Numbered from the stretch's first letter, positions 43,171 to 53,054 are shown. The stretch: 64,000 bases of DNA from JAHJQZ01 sp963676075 (GCA_963676075.2 CAXXNZ010000003.1:186001-250000), one strand, 5' to 3'. Numbers and translations: made by a program. Notes: a model not told the origin generated them from the letters alone.

Positions 43171-44598
43171 ATGAGCGACATTCTCAAACCCGATCTGTGC
43201 ATCATCGGCGGCGGTTCCGCCGGACTGACCGCGGCGGCGGCGGCACGCGCCTTTGGCGCTTCCGTCGTGCTCGTCGAAAAAGGCGAGATGGGCGGGGATT
43301 GCCTCAACACCGGCTGCGTGCCGTCAAAATCGCTGATCGCGGCGGCAAAACATGCCGAATCCGGTCGGATGGCATCGCCGTTCGGCGTCAGTTTCGAGCC
43401 GCCGCGGGTTAATTTCGGCCGCATCCACGATCATGTCAGCGAGGTGATCGCCTCGATCGCCCCAAATGACAGCGCCGAGCGCTTCGAAGGACTCGGGGTC
43501 GTCGTCATTCGTGCCGAGGGCCGTTTTGTCGACAAACGGACGCTCGAGGCCGACGGCCAGAAGATTCGCGCCAGGCGGTTCATCATCGCGACAGGCTCGC
43601 GGCCGGCACTGCCGGAGATCCCGGGCATCGACAGCGTGGACGTCCTGACCAACGAGACGCTCTTTAGCCAGACGCGCAAGCCGGCGCATCTGATCGTCAT
43701 TGGGGGCGGTCCCATCGGCATGGAAATGGCTCAGGCCCACCGGCGGCTCGGCTCCGAGGTGACGGTCATCGAAGCCGCTTCGTTCCTCAGCAAGGACGAT
43801 CCCGAACTGGTCGATATCGCCTTGAGGCGCATTGAAGCCGAGGGCGTGACCCTCAGGAAAGGCTGTTCTGTTACCGGCGTTGCCCCCAACGGCAACGGCG
43901 TTGCCGTCACGATCACAGGGGAGGACGGCGTTGAAGAGATCACCGGGTCACACCTGCTGGTGGCCGCCGGACGAAAACCGAACGTCGAGGGCCTCGGGCT
44001 AGATGCTGCGCGCATCCGCGCAACCCGGTCTGGCATCAAGGTCAATGGTGCGCTGCGCACCTCGAACCGACGGGTCTATGCGATCGGGGATATCGCCGGC
44101 GGGCTGCAGTTCACCCATGTCGCGTCCTATCATGCGGGCCTCGTCATCCGCTCGACGCTTTTCGGGCTCAGGGCGCGTGAGAACCGAACCATCATTCCCT
44201 GGTGCACCTTCACCGATCCTGAAATTGCCAGCGTCGGCCTGAGCGAGACCGAGGCGCTGAAGCGCTATCCGCAAAAGGCGAAAGTCCTGAGGTGGAGCTA
44301 TGGCGAGAACGACCGCGCCCGCGCCGAGCGTCGCACCGATGGACTGATCAAGCTTATCACCCATAGGAACGGCAAAATTCTCGGTTGCGCCATTGTCGGG
44401 CAAGGAGCGGGTGAAATGATCTCGCTTTTCGCTTTTGCCATCGCCAACGGCATGAAGGTTGGATCGCTGATGAGATTCGTCGCGCCCTATCCGACACTCA
44501 CCGAAATGGCCAAACGTGTTGCCGTCGAGCACTACCGCGACAGTCTTTCCTCCCCCTGGATCCAGCGCTGGCTCAATTTCATTCGATCACTGCCCTGA
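43171..44598 (+). CDS. FAD-dependent pyridine nucleotide-disulfide oxidoreductase (mercuric-reductase-like)
   Basis: The 475-aa flavoprotein has the FAD-binding GGGSAGLTAAAAARAFGASV, the redox-active disulfide CLNTGC in GGDCLNTGCVPSKSL (near residue 42), and the NAD(P)-binding GGGPIGMEMAQAHRRLG. The C-terminal dimerisation domain is present (PWCTFTDPEIASVGL, FAIANGMKVGSLMRFVAPYP). It is related to dihydrolipoyl dehydrogenase and MerA but lacks the MerA C-terminal Cys pair. Association with TVP38/TMEM64 suggests a membrane-linked redox role. A GTG at 43159 is an alternative start. Confidence 0.88.
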   Translation: MSDILKPDLCIIGGGSAGLTAAAAARAFGASVVLVEKGEMGGDCLNTGCVPSKSLIAAAKHAESGRMASPFGVSFEPPRVNFGRIHDHVSEVIASIAPNDSAERFEGLGVVVIRAEGRFVDKRTLEADGQKIRARRFIIATGSRPALPEIPGIDSVDVLTNETLFSQTRKPAHLIVIGGGPIGMEMAQAHRRLGSEVTVIEAASFLSKDDPELVDIALRRIEAEGVTLRKGCSVTGVAPNGNGVAVTITGEDGVEEITGSHLLVAAGRKPNVEGLGLDAARIRATRSGIKVNGALRTSNRRVYAIGDIAGGLQFTHVASYHAGLVIRSTLFGLRARENRTIIPWCTFTDPEIASVGLSETEALKRYPQKAKVLRWSYGENDRARAERRTDGLIKLITHRNGKILGCAIVGQGAGEMISLFAFAIANGMKVGSLMRFVAPYPTLTEMAKRVAVEHYRDSLSSPWIQRWLNFIRSLP

Positions 44599-44709
44599 TC
44601 CCACCGCGGTGCCCTATTGCTGTACGCCTGTCTTTCCCGTCGCATATGTTGCTTTTGCAGGTGCAAAGAGCGGCTTTTTCTTTTTGTGGAAACGCTCTAG
44701 CTTTGTGAC

Positions 44710-46149
44710 ATGGTGGAAGAAAAACCCCGCGTCCCAGATTTCCTGACCGGCATTTCGGTGCGATTGATCGCGACGATCATCCTTGTGATCATGGTCGTCG
44801 AAGTCGTCATCTATCTGCCCTCGGTCGCCAATTTCCGCGCCAACTGGCTCAATAACAAGCTGTCGGTCGGCGTTGTTGCGGCACGTGTGCTTGATGTCGT
44901 GCCCGATGCGATGAGCCTGCCCGAGGCGCTGACCGACAAGCTGCTCACCGCGGCGGGCGCCGTCGCCATTGCCTACAAGCGCGACGGCCAGAGCCAGATG
45001 ATCGAGCGCACCGATGTGCCGATGCCGATGGCGGAGGTGACTGCAGACATGCGTTTCGGGGATCCGCCTCACCTGATCGGCGGCGCGCTCGATGTGCTGT
45101 TCTTCGGTTCCAACCGCACCACCCGTGTCATCGGTTCGGTGCCCGGCTCCGACGCGCTTATTGAGCTTTTGATCAAGGAAACGCCGCTCAGGAAGGACAT
45201 GCTGATCTATTCGCGCAATGTCTTCATCCTGTCGCTGATCGTCGCCTCGATCACCGCAATCGTCATTTATGTCGTTCTGGCGCGCTTTCTCATCCAGCCG
45301 GTCAGGCGCCTCACCGCCAACATGATGGCCTTTCGCCGCGAGCCGGAGAATGCCACGCTGATCATCGGGCCGACACCGCGCCGCGACGAGATCGGGGTGA
45401 TGGAACGCGAGCTATCCGGCATGGAGGCCGATCTGTTCGCCATGCTGCGCCAGCGCCGGCACCTGGCCGACCTCGGCCTTGGCGTCGCCAAGATCAACCA
45501 CGATCTCAGAAATATCCTGACCTCGGCGCAATTGCTGTCCGATCAGGTGGCGACACTCGATGACCCCAAGGTCCAGCGCCTCGCCCCGCGCCTGGTGCAA
45601 ACTCTCGACCGGGCGACAGGTTTTGCGCAGTCGGTGATCGAATATGGCCGCGAAAGCGCTGCGCTGCCAAAACCGCAGCCGGTCGATCTGCATGTGCTCG
45701 CCGATGAGGCCGCAATCGACGCGGGCCTGACCGGACATCCAAAGATTCGCTTCGTCAACGAGGTGGCCGACAATGTCACCCTTTATGTCGATCCCGACCA
45801 GATGGCGCGGGTATTGGTCAATCTGATCAAGAATGCCCGCGAGGCGCTCGAGGCAGCGGCGCATCCGCCCGATGCGCCGCAAATCATCTGTTCGGCGTCC
45901 GAAAGCAATGACGGCTGCGTGATTTCGATAACCGATAACGGTCCGGGATTGCCGCCAAGGGCCCGCGATAACCTCTTCGTCGCCTTCGAAGGGTCGGCCC
46001 GCGCTGGCGGCACCGGGCTTGGCTTGGCCATTGCGCGGGAACTGACCGAGGCCCATGGCGGACGACTTGTCTATGAACCGCTCGACCCCGGAACACGGTT
46101 CAGCATCGAGATGCCCCCGAGCGCGCGTATCGGCCGCAAGCGCGACTGA
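44710..46149 (+). CDS. Membrane sensor histidine kinase
   Basis: The 479-aa protein has a membrane helix at residues 17-37, a periplasmic domain of about 130 residues, a second helix at 170-192, and a HAMP-like linker. The dimerisation region carries His264 in KINHDLRNIL, and the catalytic domain has NLIKNAREAL (N box), DNGPGLP (G1) and GGTGLGLAI (G2). It should autophosphorylate and signal to a response regulator. None is adjacent, so the partner lies elsewhere. The ligand is unknown. Confidence 0.92.
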   Translation: MVEEKPRVPDFLTGISVRLIATIILVIMVVEVVIYLPSVANFRANWLNNKLSVGVVAARVLDVVPDAMSLPEALTDKLLTAAGAVAIAYKRDGQSQMIERTDVPMPMAEVTADMRFGDPPHLIGGALDVLFFGSNRTTRVIGSVPGSDALIELLIKETPLRKDMLIYSRNVFILSLIVASITAIVIYVVLARFLIQPVRRLTANMMAFRREPENATLIIGPTPRRDEIGVMERELSGMEADLFAMLRQRRHLADLGLGVAKINHDLRNILTSAQLLSDQVATLDDPKVQRLAPRLVQTLDRATGFAQSVIEYGRESAALPKPQPVDLHVLADEAAIDAGLTGHPKIRFVNEVADNVTLYVDPDQMARVLVNLIKNAREALEAAAHPPDAPQIICSASESNDGCVISITDNGPGLPPRARDNLFVAFEGSARAGGTGLGLAIARELTEAHGGRLVYEPLDPGTRFSIEMPPSARIGRKRD

Positions 46150-46367
46150 CGCCACTGCTTTGCGTGCGCGACACGACCCATTGGCGTCCTCTTGTCGTGC
46201 TCGCGCAGCTACTATCAGTCGCGGTTTTGAGCGATCGTGGATTTGCGCTGCCAGCGTGCTGGCGGGTTTTCCTGAACATCGCCCGGCGATTGTGTCCGAT
46301 GGTCTTGCCAAGGCGCGCAGCCCGGTATAAGTGTCGCGCCTGTTGCGGGGCTGAGCCCCGTACGGAT

Positions 46368-46444
46368 GCGCCCGTAGCTCAGCTGGATAGAGCACCAGAC
46401 TACGAATCTGGGGGTCAGGAGTTCGAATCTCTTCGGGCGCGCCA
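46368..46444 (+). tRNA. tRNA-Arg(ACG)
   Basis: Acceptor GCGCCCG/CGGGCGC, anticodon stem CCAGA/TCTGG with loop CTACGAA (anticodon ACG, read as ICG), T arm with AGTTCGAATCT, and encoded CCA at 46442-46444. The 3' end from 46419 is the core of the island 2 attachment site. Confidence 0.95.
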
Positions 46445-46445
46445 T
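46419..46445 (+). repeat. att site of island 2, tRNA side (27-bp direct repeat)
   Basis: Twenty-seven bases from GAGTTCGAATC to GCGCCAT recur exactly at 56319-56345. They are the T arm and 3' end of tRNA-Arg. Confidence 0.93.
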
Positions 46446-46524
46446 CCTATCTCGTTGGTAGGACATAACAATCGGATTTTGCTGGATTTTCTGCCGCCGC
46501 TGTTGATACACAGAGGTGATCCAC

Positions 46525-48198
46525 ATGGTCCTGTCTATGCCGTCCCCATTCAAGCATCCGTTCACAGGCGTCTACTGGTATCGGCAGCGGGTTCCAACCC
46601 GTCTGTTGCAGGACGCCAAAGGCCGGAAGGTCATCGTGAACGTCGATGGATTGCCAAGCACATTGACGCTTGGGGCAGAACTCAAGGTCTCGCTCCGAAC
46701 CAAAGACCCAGCACGGGCTAAGCGTCTCGGGAATGAAGTCCAAGCCGAGTTCGACCGGATTTGGCTGAGCTTGGAGCAGCGGCCAGCTAACCTGACCTAC
46801 AAGCAGATTGTCGCGTTAGCGGGGGAACTCTACCACTCCATCAGAAGCGTGCTCGAAGATAATCCGGGCCAATTGGAAATCTGGGAGGGACACAAGCTCG
46901 CCCGTGCAGAGCGGCAACAAGATGAAGAGCGACACCGCACTTCGCCATTTCGTAGTCTGATGATTCCGCCATCGTCCTCACGAGACCGCCTTGGAAGTTG
47001 GGTTGAGGGGGCTTTGGCCGAGCGCCATCTCAATGTCGATGATGTCACGTTTGAGCGATTGCTTGTCGAGTTTGATCGGGTAGGGGACGAACTGATCGAC
47101 CTGTTCACGCGGCGTGCATCGGGCGACTATGGCAAGGATGAAGCGGGAGAGCGGTTCCCAGCGTTTGAGCCCGCTATGCCTTCGTTGCCTCAAGTCCAAG
47201 CGGAAGGACCTAGCCTATCGCAGTTGGCCGATATTTGGGCCAATCGGATGAGCGCGCCCAAAAGCCAGACGATCAAGACCTACAGAAGCATCATCGAGCA
47301 ATTCATCACCTTTCTAGGTCACGATCGGGCGCTCGAAGTGACGGATATGGATGTCGTCCGATGGCATGAAGAGCTGGTCGGGGATGGAGCAATCATCCAC
47401 TCGACCTTCATCAAGAAGCACCGGGCGGCGCTCAGCACGGTCTACACCTATAGCATGGAGCCTCAGGGCAGACTGGCACTCAACAAACTCGGACAGTCTG
47501 CTCCTACGATTAATCCTGCAAAGGTGAGGCTGGAAGGCGAACGGCGGACGACAAGCCGACCCAAACAGTTCACAAGCGAAGAAGCGCGTCGCATCCTGTC
47601 GGCGGCTCTTCGAGCCCAGGGCGTCAACAATAACTTCGCTGCCTTCAATCGGGCTGCTCAGAGATGGGTGCCATGGATTTGCGCTTATACGGGTGCACGG
47701 GCAGGCAAAGTATGCCAACTGCGAAAGCAGGACTTCATAGAGATTGACGGGGTGAGGTGCATCGCTTTGCTGCCAGATGCCGGGACCATCAAGAGCGGAA
47801 AGTTTCGCTATGTTCCGCTACATCCCGCACTGCTCGACCAAGGGCTATGGGCTTTCGCCCAAGAGGCCGCGCCGGGTCCGCTGTTTTTCAATCCCGAGCT
47901 CAAGTCTCAACAACCCTGGAAACAAACTGTCCAAATGCTAGGTGAGTGGGTGCGGGAAACTGCTCATGTCAGTGATCCAGAGATCGGCCCCAATCATGCT
48001 TGGCGGCATTGGTTCAAAAGTAAGGGGCGAACGGCAGGAATCCCCGACAGCTATCTTGATGTCATCTGCGGTCATGCCATGCCGGCAGAGGGTCGGAAAT
48101 ATGGCGAGTACGAGCCTCCAGCGCTGCTGAGGGAACTCATCAAGCTCCCGCCTGTCTCATTAGAAAAACCAACTATCGGCATGTCCGAGACCGCCTAG
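46525..48198 (+). CDS. Tyrosine integrase of island 2
   Basis: The 557-aa integrase has a DUF6538-like N-terminus (MPSPFKHPFTGVYWYRQRVP), a core-binding SAM-like domain (LADIWANRMSAPKSQTIKTY), and a C-terminal catalytic domain with Arg in YTGARAGKVCQL, HAWRHWFKS, the CGHA His and Tyr in YGEYEP. The Y lies close to the C-terminus as usual. Residues in the catalytic set look complete. I start at ATG 46525, eight bases after AGAGG. It is oriented away from the tRNA, as usual for such islands. Confidence 0.92.
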   Translation: MVLSMPSPFKHPFTGVYWYRQRVPTRLLQDAKGRKVIVNVDGLPSTLTLGAELKVSLRTKDPARAKRLGNEVQAEFDRIWLSLEQRPANLTYKQIVALAGELYHSIRSVLEDNPGQLEIWEGHKLARAERQQDEERHRTSPFRSLMIPPSSSRDRLGSWVEGALAERHLNVDDVTFERLLVEFDRVGDELIDLFTRRASGDYGKDEAGERFPAFEPAMPSLPQVQAEGPSLSQLADIWANRMSAPKSQTIKTYRSIIEQFITFLGHDRALEVTDMDVVRWHEELVGDGAIIHSTFIKKHRAALSTVYTYSMEPQGRLALNKLGQSAPTINPAKVRLEGERRTTSRPKQFTSEEARRILSAALRAQGVNNNFAAFNRAAQRWVPWICAYTGARAGKVCQLRKQDFIEIDGVRCIALLPDAGTIKSGKFRYVPLHPALLDQGLWAFAQEAAPGPLFFNPELKSQQPWKQTVQMLGEWVRETAHVSDPEIGPNHAWRHWFKSKGRTAGIPDSYLDVICGHAMPAEGRKYGEYEPPALLRELIKLPPVSLEKPTIGMSETA

Positions 48199-48347
48199 CG
48201 AGCCTCTTGGCGGACGCATGGGGCGGCATTTGGCGCGGCTAGCAGCCTTATCCGGCCCGCTGCCTTTCTGCCCTGTGCGCCTTCCTGGAGGCTTCCTCCA
48301 TGCTGCCCGATGACGGGCGGCACCATCGCGAAACAAGGCAAACAGCA

Positions 48348-48647
48348 ATGCGCGGAACAACCTGCTTCACCAGGAATGTCAGCTCGGCAATGGCCATGGT
48401 CCGGGAAGACCTGGCCGAGACCATCGGCAGGCATTTCGACTACTTCTTCGACTCCGAGACCAAGGCCCCGCGTGGCGTGTTCATCAAGGCTCCGGGCCTA
48501 CCCTACTCCATCATGTTCGAATGGCTGGACGTGAACGCCGGGGTCGCCATTGAGCGTGCGTCGGGCGGCTATCAGCTTTGGCTGGGTCGGTTCACTGCGA
48601 CGGTCTGTCATGAGCCTCGCTCGGCTTCCGCTCTCTGGGAGGCATGA
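48348..48647 (+). CDS. Hypothetical protein, 99 aa
   Basis: The soluble-looking product contains VREDLAETIGRHFDYFFDSE, APGLPYSIMFEWLDVNAGVA and YQLWLGRFTATVCHEPRS. I do not recognise a domain. AAGG stands nine bases before ATG 48348. The stop overlaps the start of a small membrane protein gene by four bases (ATGA), so the pair is coupled. About 100 bases separate it from the integrase gene. Confidence 0.6.
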   Translation: MRGTTCFTRNVSSAMAMVREDLAETIGRHFDYFFDSETKAPRGVFIKAPGLPYSIMFEWLDVNAGVAIERASGGYQLWLGRFTATVCHEPRSASALWEA

Positions 48648-48853
48648 TCATGCTCGCCCTTCTTGCCGGCATCGGTTCGTTCATCGGCGTCAATGCACTC
48701 TTCGGCGCCGTCCATGGGCTTGCCTGTGGGGCCAGTCAGTTTCTCAATATGGTTTTGCGGTTCTCGGTGCTGGCAAAGCCGATCAGGCTGGTTGAGCTGA
48801 TCGTCGCCGCATGGGCTGGCGTCAGCGTCTTCATCGCCATGGGCGGGTTTTGA
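48644..48853 (+). CDS. Small membrane protein, 69 aa
   Basis: The product (MIMLALLAGIGSFIGVNALF) is almost wholly hydrophobic with two membrane helices, the second near residues 46-68 (RLVELIVAAWAGVSVFIAMG). It overlaps the preceding 99-aa gene by ATGA. Function unknown; a small holin- or anchor-like protein would fit the size but is not shown by any motif. Confidence 0.62.
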   Translation: MIMLALLAGIGSFIGVNALFGAVHGLACGASQFLNMVLRFSVLAKPIRLVELIVAAWAGVSVFIAMGGF

Positions 48854-48941
48854 GGACGGGCGATTACCCCCCGCCTTAGGAGGTCTGACAGCGTCGTGCG
48901 ACGTCATCGTGCCCTGACCCCATCATCCCGAACAGCAATGG

Positions 48942-48969
48942 CCTCTCGCTCATCGCGAGGGGTCTTTTT
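48942..48969 (+). terminator. Terminator before the ParB-like gene
   Basis: CCTCTCGC pairs with GCGAGGGG (one G-T pair) around TCATC and is followed by TCTTTTT. It closes the two-gene unit to its left. Confidence 0.85.
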
Positions 48970-48995
48970 GCATGCGACAACCGCAAGGACATCCC

Positions 48996-49853
48996 ATGAC
49001 TGAACAATCCATTGAACTGACCGAAGGTACCGCCATCGACCCGCCTGAGGTGGATCTGCCCGACAACCTCGATGATCTATCGGAGGAGATGCGCAGCATT
49101 GAAGCGCTACCCGAAGATACCTCGTCCAAGCCCGAATGCCTGCCGATGTCGGCCCTGGAAGAGATCGATCTGTTTCAGGTCCGAGCCGGTATCAGCAGCT
49201 TCCATGTCGAAAGCCTCGCCCGTGCGCTGGCTCATGACGATGATCTGCAACCCGTGCTCGTCTTGAGGCGTGGGGGTCGGTACTTCGTCATCGATGGTCG
49301 GCATCGGATACGGGCCTACGAGGATGCGGGACGTGGCGAGAGCATCCCCGTTGTCGAATTCACCGGGACGCTTTCCGAGGCTCTTCTGGAAGGGCAGAGG
49401 CTCAACAAGCGGCACACCTTGGCGATGACCAAGGACGAACGGATGGATTGCGCCTGGAAGCTCGTGAAACTCGATGCTGCCGGAGCTTGCCGCTTCACGC
49501 TCCCCCAGATCACGGCGGTCGGCATCAGTCGGGGCCAGGCGACATTCATGCGTCGGGTGCTCCGGGAACTGGATGATGCCGGCTTTGGACATGCCCGCTG
49601 GAAGCACGCGCTCCGCGCCCACCAAAAGCAGCCGGCCAATGAATACACCGAGGAGGAGATTGACGAGATGAACGAAGCCCAGGCCCATGAAGCCGCCGAC
49701 AAGGTCGCACGTGTTCTCGGCACTCGCCTTGCGGACAAGCCGGAGGTTCTTGCTCGGATGATCGAGATTTATTCAGGACGGCGTATCAGCGAGGTCGTCG
49801 CCATCCTCAACGAGCGGAACCAGCCGGACGAGGACGAGTTTCCCGACTTCTAG
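48996..49853 (+). CDS. ParB/sulfiredoxin-domain protein
   Basis: The 285-aa protein has an acidic N-terminus and a ParB-type nucleotide-binding domain with VESLARALAHDDDLQPVLVL and VIDGRHRIRAYEDAG (the G-x-HR-x2-A box). A helix-turn-helix-like stretch follows (LPQITAVGISRGQATFMRRV) and an acidic tail. ParB proteins bind CTP and DNA in partition; no ParA gene is adjacent, so a regulatory or nuclease-like role is equally possible. AAGGAC precedes ATG 48996. Confidence 0.82.
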   Translation: MTEQSIELTEGTAIDPPEVDLPDNLDDLSEEMRSIEALPEDTSSKPECLPMSALEEIDLFQVRAGISSFHVESLARALAHDDDLQPVLVLRRGGRYFVIDGRHRIRAYEDAGRGESIPVVEFTGTLSEALLEGQRLNKRHTLAMTKDERMDCAWKLVKLDAAGACRFTLPQITAVGISRGQATFMRRVLRELDDAGFGHARWKHALRAHQKQPANEYTEEEIDEMNEAQAHEAADKVARVLGTRLADKPEVLARMIEIYSGRRISEVVAILNERNQPDEDEFPDF

Positions 49854-49877
49854 GCAGCAACATGCCAACAGCTACGG

Positions 49878-50459
49878 GTGCCAAATTGGCACTCGCGGCT
49901 GGAGGGTGGGGGCATATTTGCCGCGAAAATCCGAGCCGGCAATCGATATAAAGGAACCGCGAGGGTTCCCCCTCTGCCCCGCCTCCCCAGCCCAGAGATT
50001 CGCGTCCTCATGCAGAAGGGGGAGCCATGTTTTGCCGTGGCCGATGTATGCCGTGCCCTCGGGTAATACGTGCGTCCGAACGGCGTGGTTGAGGCCAGCA
50101 CCGCAGCACGCCCGCTGAACAGGGACAAGGTCCATGCGGACCAGATACGTACAACCAATGGGATGCGCCGGGTGCTGCTTGTCTCCGAAAGCGGCCTCTA
50201 CAAGCTCATCATGCGCTCGGACAAACCCGAGGCCCGCAAGTTCCAGGACTGGGTGACCCGCGAGGTTCTCCCGGCCATACCGAAAAGGTCTCCCGATTTC
50301 GTCATCTATGGTCCCCAGAAACCAGGCATCTCCGCATCCCCTTTGACATATACCGAAAACATATATATTCGGTATGTGGTGTCACCCACACTCAGGAACA
50401 ACCATGACCAAGCGAGTTGCCCTTTACCTTCGTGTTTCCACCCAGGACCAAAACACTGA
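49878..50459 (+). pseudogene. BRO-N antirepressor-like gene with in-frame stop
   Basis: The frame reads IRVLMQKGEPCFAVADVCRA-LG, a clear BRO-N start, then hits TAA at 50064. It continues in the same frame to RRVLLVSESGLYKLIMRSDK then PEARKFQDWVTREVLPAI, the end of the BRO-N domain. After about 50290 similarity stops, so the usual second domain is missing. BRO proteins are phage-type DNA-binding antirepressors. The nonsense codon and truncation mark a dead gene. Where the original start lay is unclear. Confidence 0.75.
50347..50378. repeat. Imperfect palindrome ahead of the resolvase gene (possible res or operator)
   Basis: CATATACCGAA and TTCGGTATGTG face each other across 10 AT-rich bases, matching at ten of eleven positions. 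The size and AT-rich centre suit a serine-resolvase crossover site. It lies 25 bases before the resolvase ATG. Confidence 0.55.
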
Positions 50460-50997
50460 ACGCCAGAGCCGCGAATTGCAGGCCGTGGCGGAGCGTTCTG
50501 GGTGGGAAGTCGTTCACGTCTTCGAGGATGCGGGCATCTCGGGCGCAAAGGGCAGAGACGCACGCCCTGCCTATGACGCCCTCCTGAAAGCGGTGACGCG
50601 CCGGGAGGTGGACCTGGTGGCCGCGTGGTCGGTGGACCGACTGGGACGCTCTACGCAGGAACTCATGAACTTTCTGGGCGAGCTACATGCGCGGGGCGCT
50701 GATCTCTATCTCCATCAGCAAGCTCTTGATACAACCACACCCTCTGGCCGCGCCATGTTCGGGATGATGTCAGTCTTCGCAGAATTCGAACGGGCAATGA
50801 TCCAGGAGCGTGTGAAGTCCGGGCTTGAGCGGGCGAAGGCCCAGGGGAAACGCCTGGGGCGTCCCAGGCATGACGACAAGGTTGAAGCCAAAGTGCGGGA
50901 ACTTCGTGGTCAAGGAATGGGCGTGATCAAGGTAGCGAAAACCCTTGGTATCGGCGTGTCAGCCGTCCAACGAATTGATAAGGGCGCGGTGGTCTAA
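50404..50997 (+). CDS. Serine recombinase (resolvase/invertase type)
   Basis: The 197-aa protein shows YLRVSTQDQNTERQSRELQ with the nucleophilic Ser near residue 10, the conserved WSVDRLGRSTQELMN with catalytic arginines, the long E helix from about residue 100, and a C-terminal helix-turn-helix (VIKVAKTLGIGVSAVQRIDK). It is full length and looks active. Such enzymes resolve dimers or invert segments through a nearby res site; the palindrome just upstream is a candidate. Confidence 0.93.
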   Translation: MTKRVALYLRVSTQDQNTERQSRELQAVAERSGWEVVHVFEDAGISGAKGRDARPAYDALLKAVTRREVDLVAAWSVDRLGRSTQELMNFLGELHARGADLYLHQQALDTTTPSGRAMFGMMSVFAEFERAMIQERVKSGLERAKAQGKRLGRPRHDDKVEAKVRELRGQGMGVIKVAKTLGIGVSAVQRIDKGAVV

Positions 50998-51664
50998 TCC
51001 TTCCGTCCCTTTTTCTCGTGGGGGTCTGACGGGGCGTCTGCATGTTTTGAGCTCAGGTTGTGTGGCATCAAATTACGAATCTGAAATTCGGTTCCCCGCT
51101 TGGGCTGACCGTCGGCAATGCGCCGATCTCGTTGAACAAGTCCGCCAATGGGTCCGGCCGTCAAGCTGGAAGAAATGATGTGGCTCCAGAAGGCCATCTG
51201 ACGTGCGCGCCCGCAATTGGACTCACGTTTGGCCCTGCCTGTGAAATTTCATTCCCGCAGCCCATGGCCACATCGGTTCAGTTTGGTCCGTGCCCGACTT
51301 TTCGACACAATCAGCCCTATGCCGACACTAAACATCCAAACTTTGTGGATGTTTGATGCGGGTCAAAAATGAGACTACGTGCTTAAACAAGCGGCAAAAC
51401 AAGCTGGCGTTTTGCACAGCGCCCAAACTAAGCCCGCAACCGCACGCATAGTGGCTGCTGGCCTTGAAGTATTTGTGACACGGCATGCGCGGCATACATA
51501 ACCCCCAGCTTCTCAGGCCGCGTGGAGATCTTCCTTGCAATGATGCGTCAAGAACAGAACGGTGGTGATGATAACACACCGAATATCTTTCAGCCCAATC
51601 GTCAACAACGTCGTACTAGGCTATGCTTAGTTGCATTTGCAATGGCCTATTTTGAGGGCGCCTT
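50998..51664. other. Gene-free stretch before the kinase operon
   Basis: About 670 bases with no supported gene. GC drops toward the right. It must contain the promoter of the operon that starts at 51665, but no consensus pair stands out to me. Confidence 0.5.
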
Positions 51665-53053
51665 ATGGATTACGTGAAGGCTCAAGCTCTTTTCGAGAGG
51701 TTGAAGGGGAAGGTCATCGGCGATTGGGAAATCCAGAGCTACAAAAACCACGGCAAGTCAGCTGCCGTGTTTTTGGGCATAGGCGGTAAATGTCCTGTCG
51801 CCGTGAAAATTTTTGATGACGAGCTTATCGAGAAGTACGGCGATCAAACCCAAATTGCTCGAATTGAACGCGAACTAACGCTTGTTGGCAAGAACCACCC
51901 AAATATGGTGAAAATCCTTGGTGGAGGCTTCGACAAAATTACATCGAGCCATTACATTGTGATGGAGTATCTAGACGGACCTAATATGAAGGAGTGCTTG
52001 CAGACTATTCCTAATGAGAACGTTGGAACGTTAATTCAACAGCTTGCCTCAGCTGCGAAATTTCTTGAAGATAATGACCTGGTTCACAGGGATATTAAGC
52101 CCGAAAACATCATAATACTTGATAATTTCTCTCGGCTTGTTTTGTTGGATTTTGGCGTAATTAGATTTGTCGGCCGGCCTGGCCTGACTGATGTCGATGG
52201 CATCCAGCCGTTCATCGGCACTCTCCAGTACAGCTCCCCAGAGTTTTTATTGCGCCAAGAGGTTGACAGCGTCGAGGGCTGGCGGGCGCTAACTTTTTAT
52301 CAGATTGGCGCTGTTCTTCATGACCTAATTATGCGGAAGGAGCTCTTTGAGGAGTATTCCACACCGTATGCAAAGCTAGTGAATGCAGTCCAGCACACTA
52401 TGCCAACAATACAGAGCTCGAATGTGGAGAGATACTTGGTGGACCTTGCGAGGATGTGTTTGATTAAGCCGCCCGATGCCCGCCTCATTTTGCTAGACTG
52501 GCGGTCGTTCAACGTCCCCGCGGCAGAGCCCTTTATCGACGAACTAGCAAAAAGACGAGTAACGAACCGTGTTCTAACAAAGAGGGCGGAACATACCCCA
52601 CCTGAGGAATTTAGATCACCGTCGCCAGATCAAGTAGTTAACGAACTAGTAGAATTCCTGAAGAAGGCGGTGCGCTTGCTACGCACAGACAATGAGCTCT
52701 TCCCATCGATTGACACCGTATTTCGAGAAAAGCATCGAGATAGGGTGATCATGCGTTTGCACGCATCGGAGGACCATTCATTAAGGCTACCGCTAACTAT
52801 AATGATTCCTATTAGCGTGGTGGAGCCTAGCGCAAGAGCAGTGGTGATATCTACCGCAGCTTATTGGGGCAAAGCAGCAGATAAGCCGCTGGAAGCTGGG
52901 GAAGAATTCTTCAAAGGACCCATGGACACTACGACAATCCAGCGCTCCCTCGAAGCAGCGATCTACCGTATAGTCGATGCTGCGCAAGCGGTCGAAGCAC
53001 CCGTTGAGGGGGAGTGGCTTCAACTGTCCGCGAAAGAAACGGTGGAGAAGTAG
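51665..53053 (+). CDS. Hanks-type serine/threonine protein kinase, first gene of candidate system
   Basis: The 462-aa protein has a kinase domain at residues about 20-290: VAVK with Lys48, Glu70 in the C helix, the catalytic loop HRDIKPENI (Asp143), the metal site DFG (162-164) and an SPE form of the APE box (191-193). The glycine-rich loop is weak (NHGKSAAVF). A C-terminal domain of about 170 residues is of unknown type. No membrane segment is seen, so it is cytosolic. One base separates it from the helicase start. Composition is AT-richer than the core chromosome. Confidence 0.9.
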   Translation: MDYVKAQALFERLKGKVIGDWEIQSYKNHGKSAAVFLGIGGKCPVAVKIFDDELIEKYGDQTQIARIERELTLVGKNHPNMVKILGGGFDKITSSHYIVMEYLDGPNMKECLQTIPNENVGTLIQQLASAAKFLEDNDLVHRDIKPENIIILDNFSRLVLLDFGVIRFVGRPGLTDVDGIQPFIGTLQYSSPEFLLRQEVDSVEGWRALTFYQIGAVLHDLIMRKELFEEYSTPYAKLVNAVQHTMPTIQSSNVERYLVDLARMCLIKPPDARLILLDWRSFNVPAAEPFIDELAKRRVTNRVLTKRAEHTPPEEFRSPSPDQVVNELVEFLKKAVRLLRTDNELFPSIDTVFREKHRDRVIMRLHASEDHSLRLPLTIMIPISVVEPSARAVVISTAAYWGKAADKPLEAGEEFFKGPMDTTTIQRSLEAAIYRIVDAAQAVEAPVEGEWLQLSAKETVEK

Positions 53054-53054
53054 G

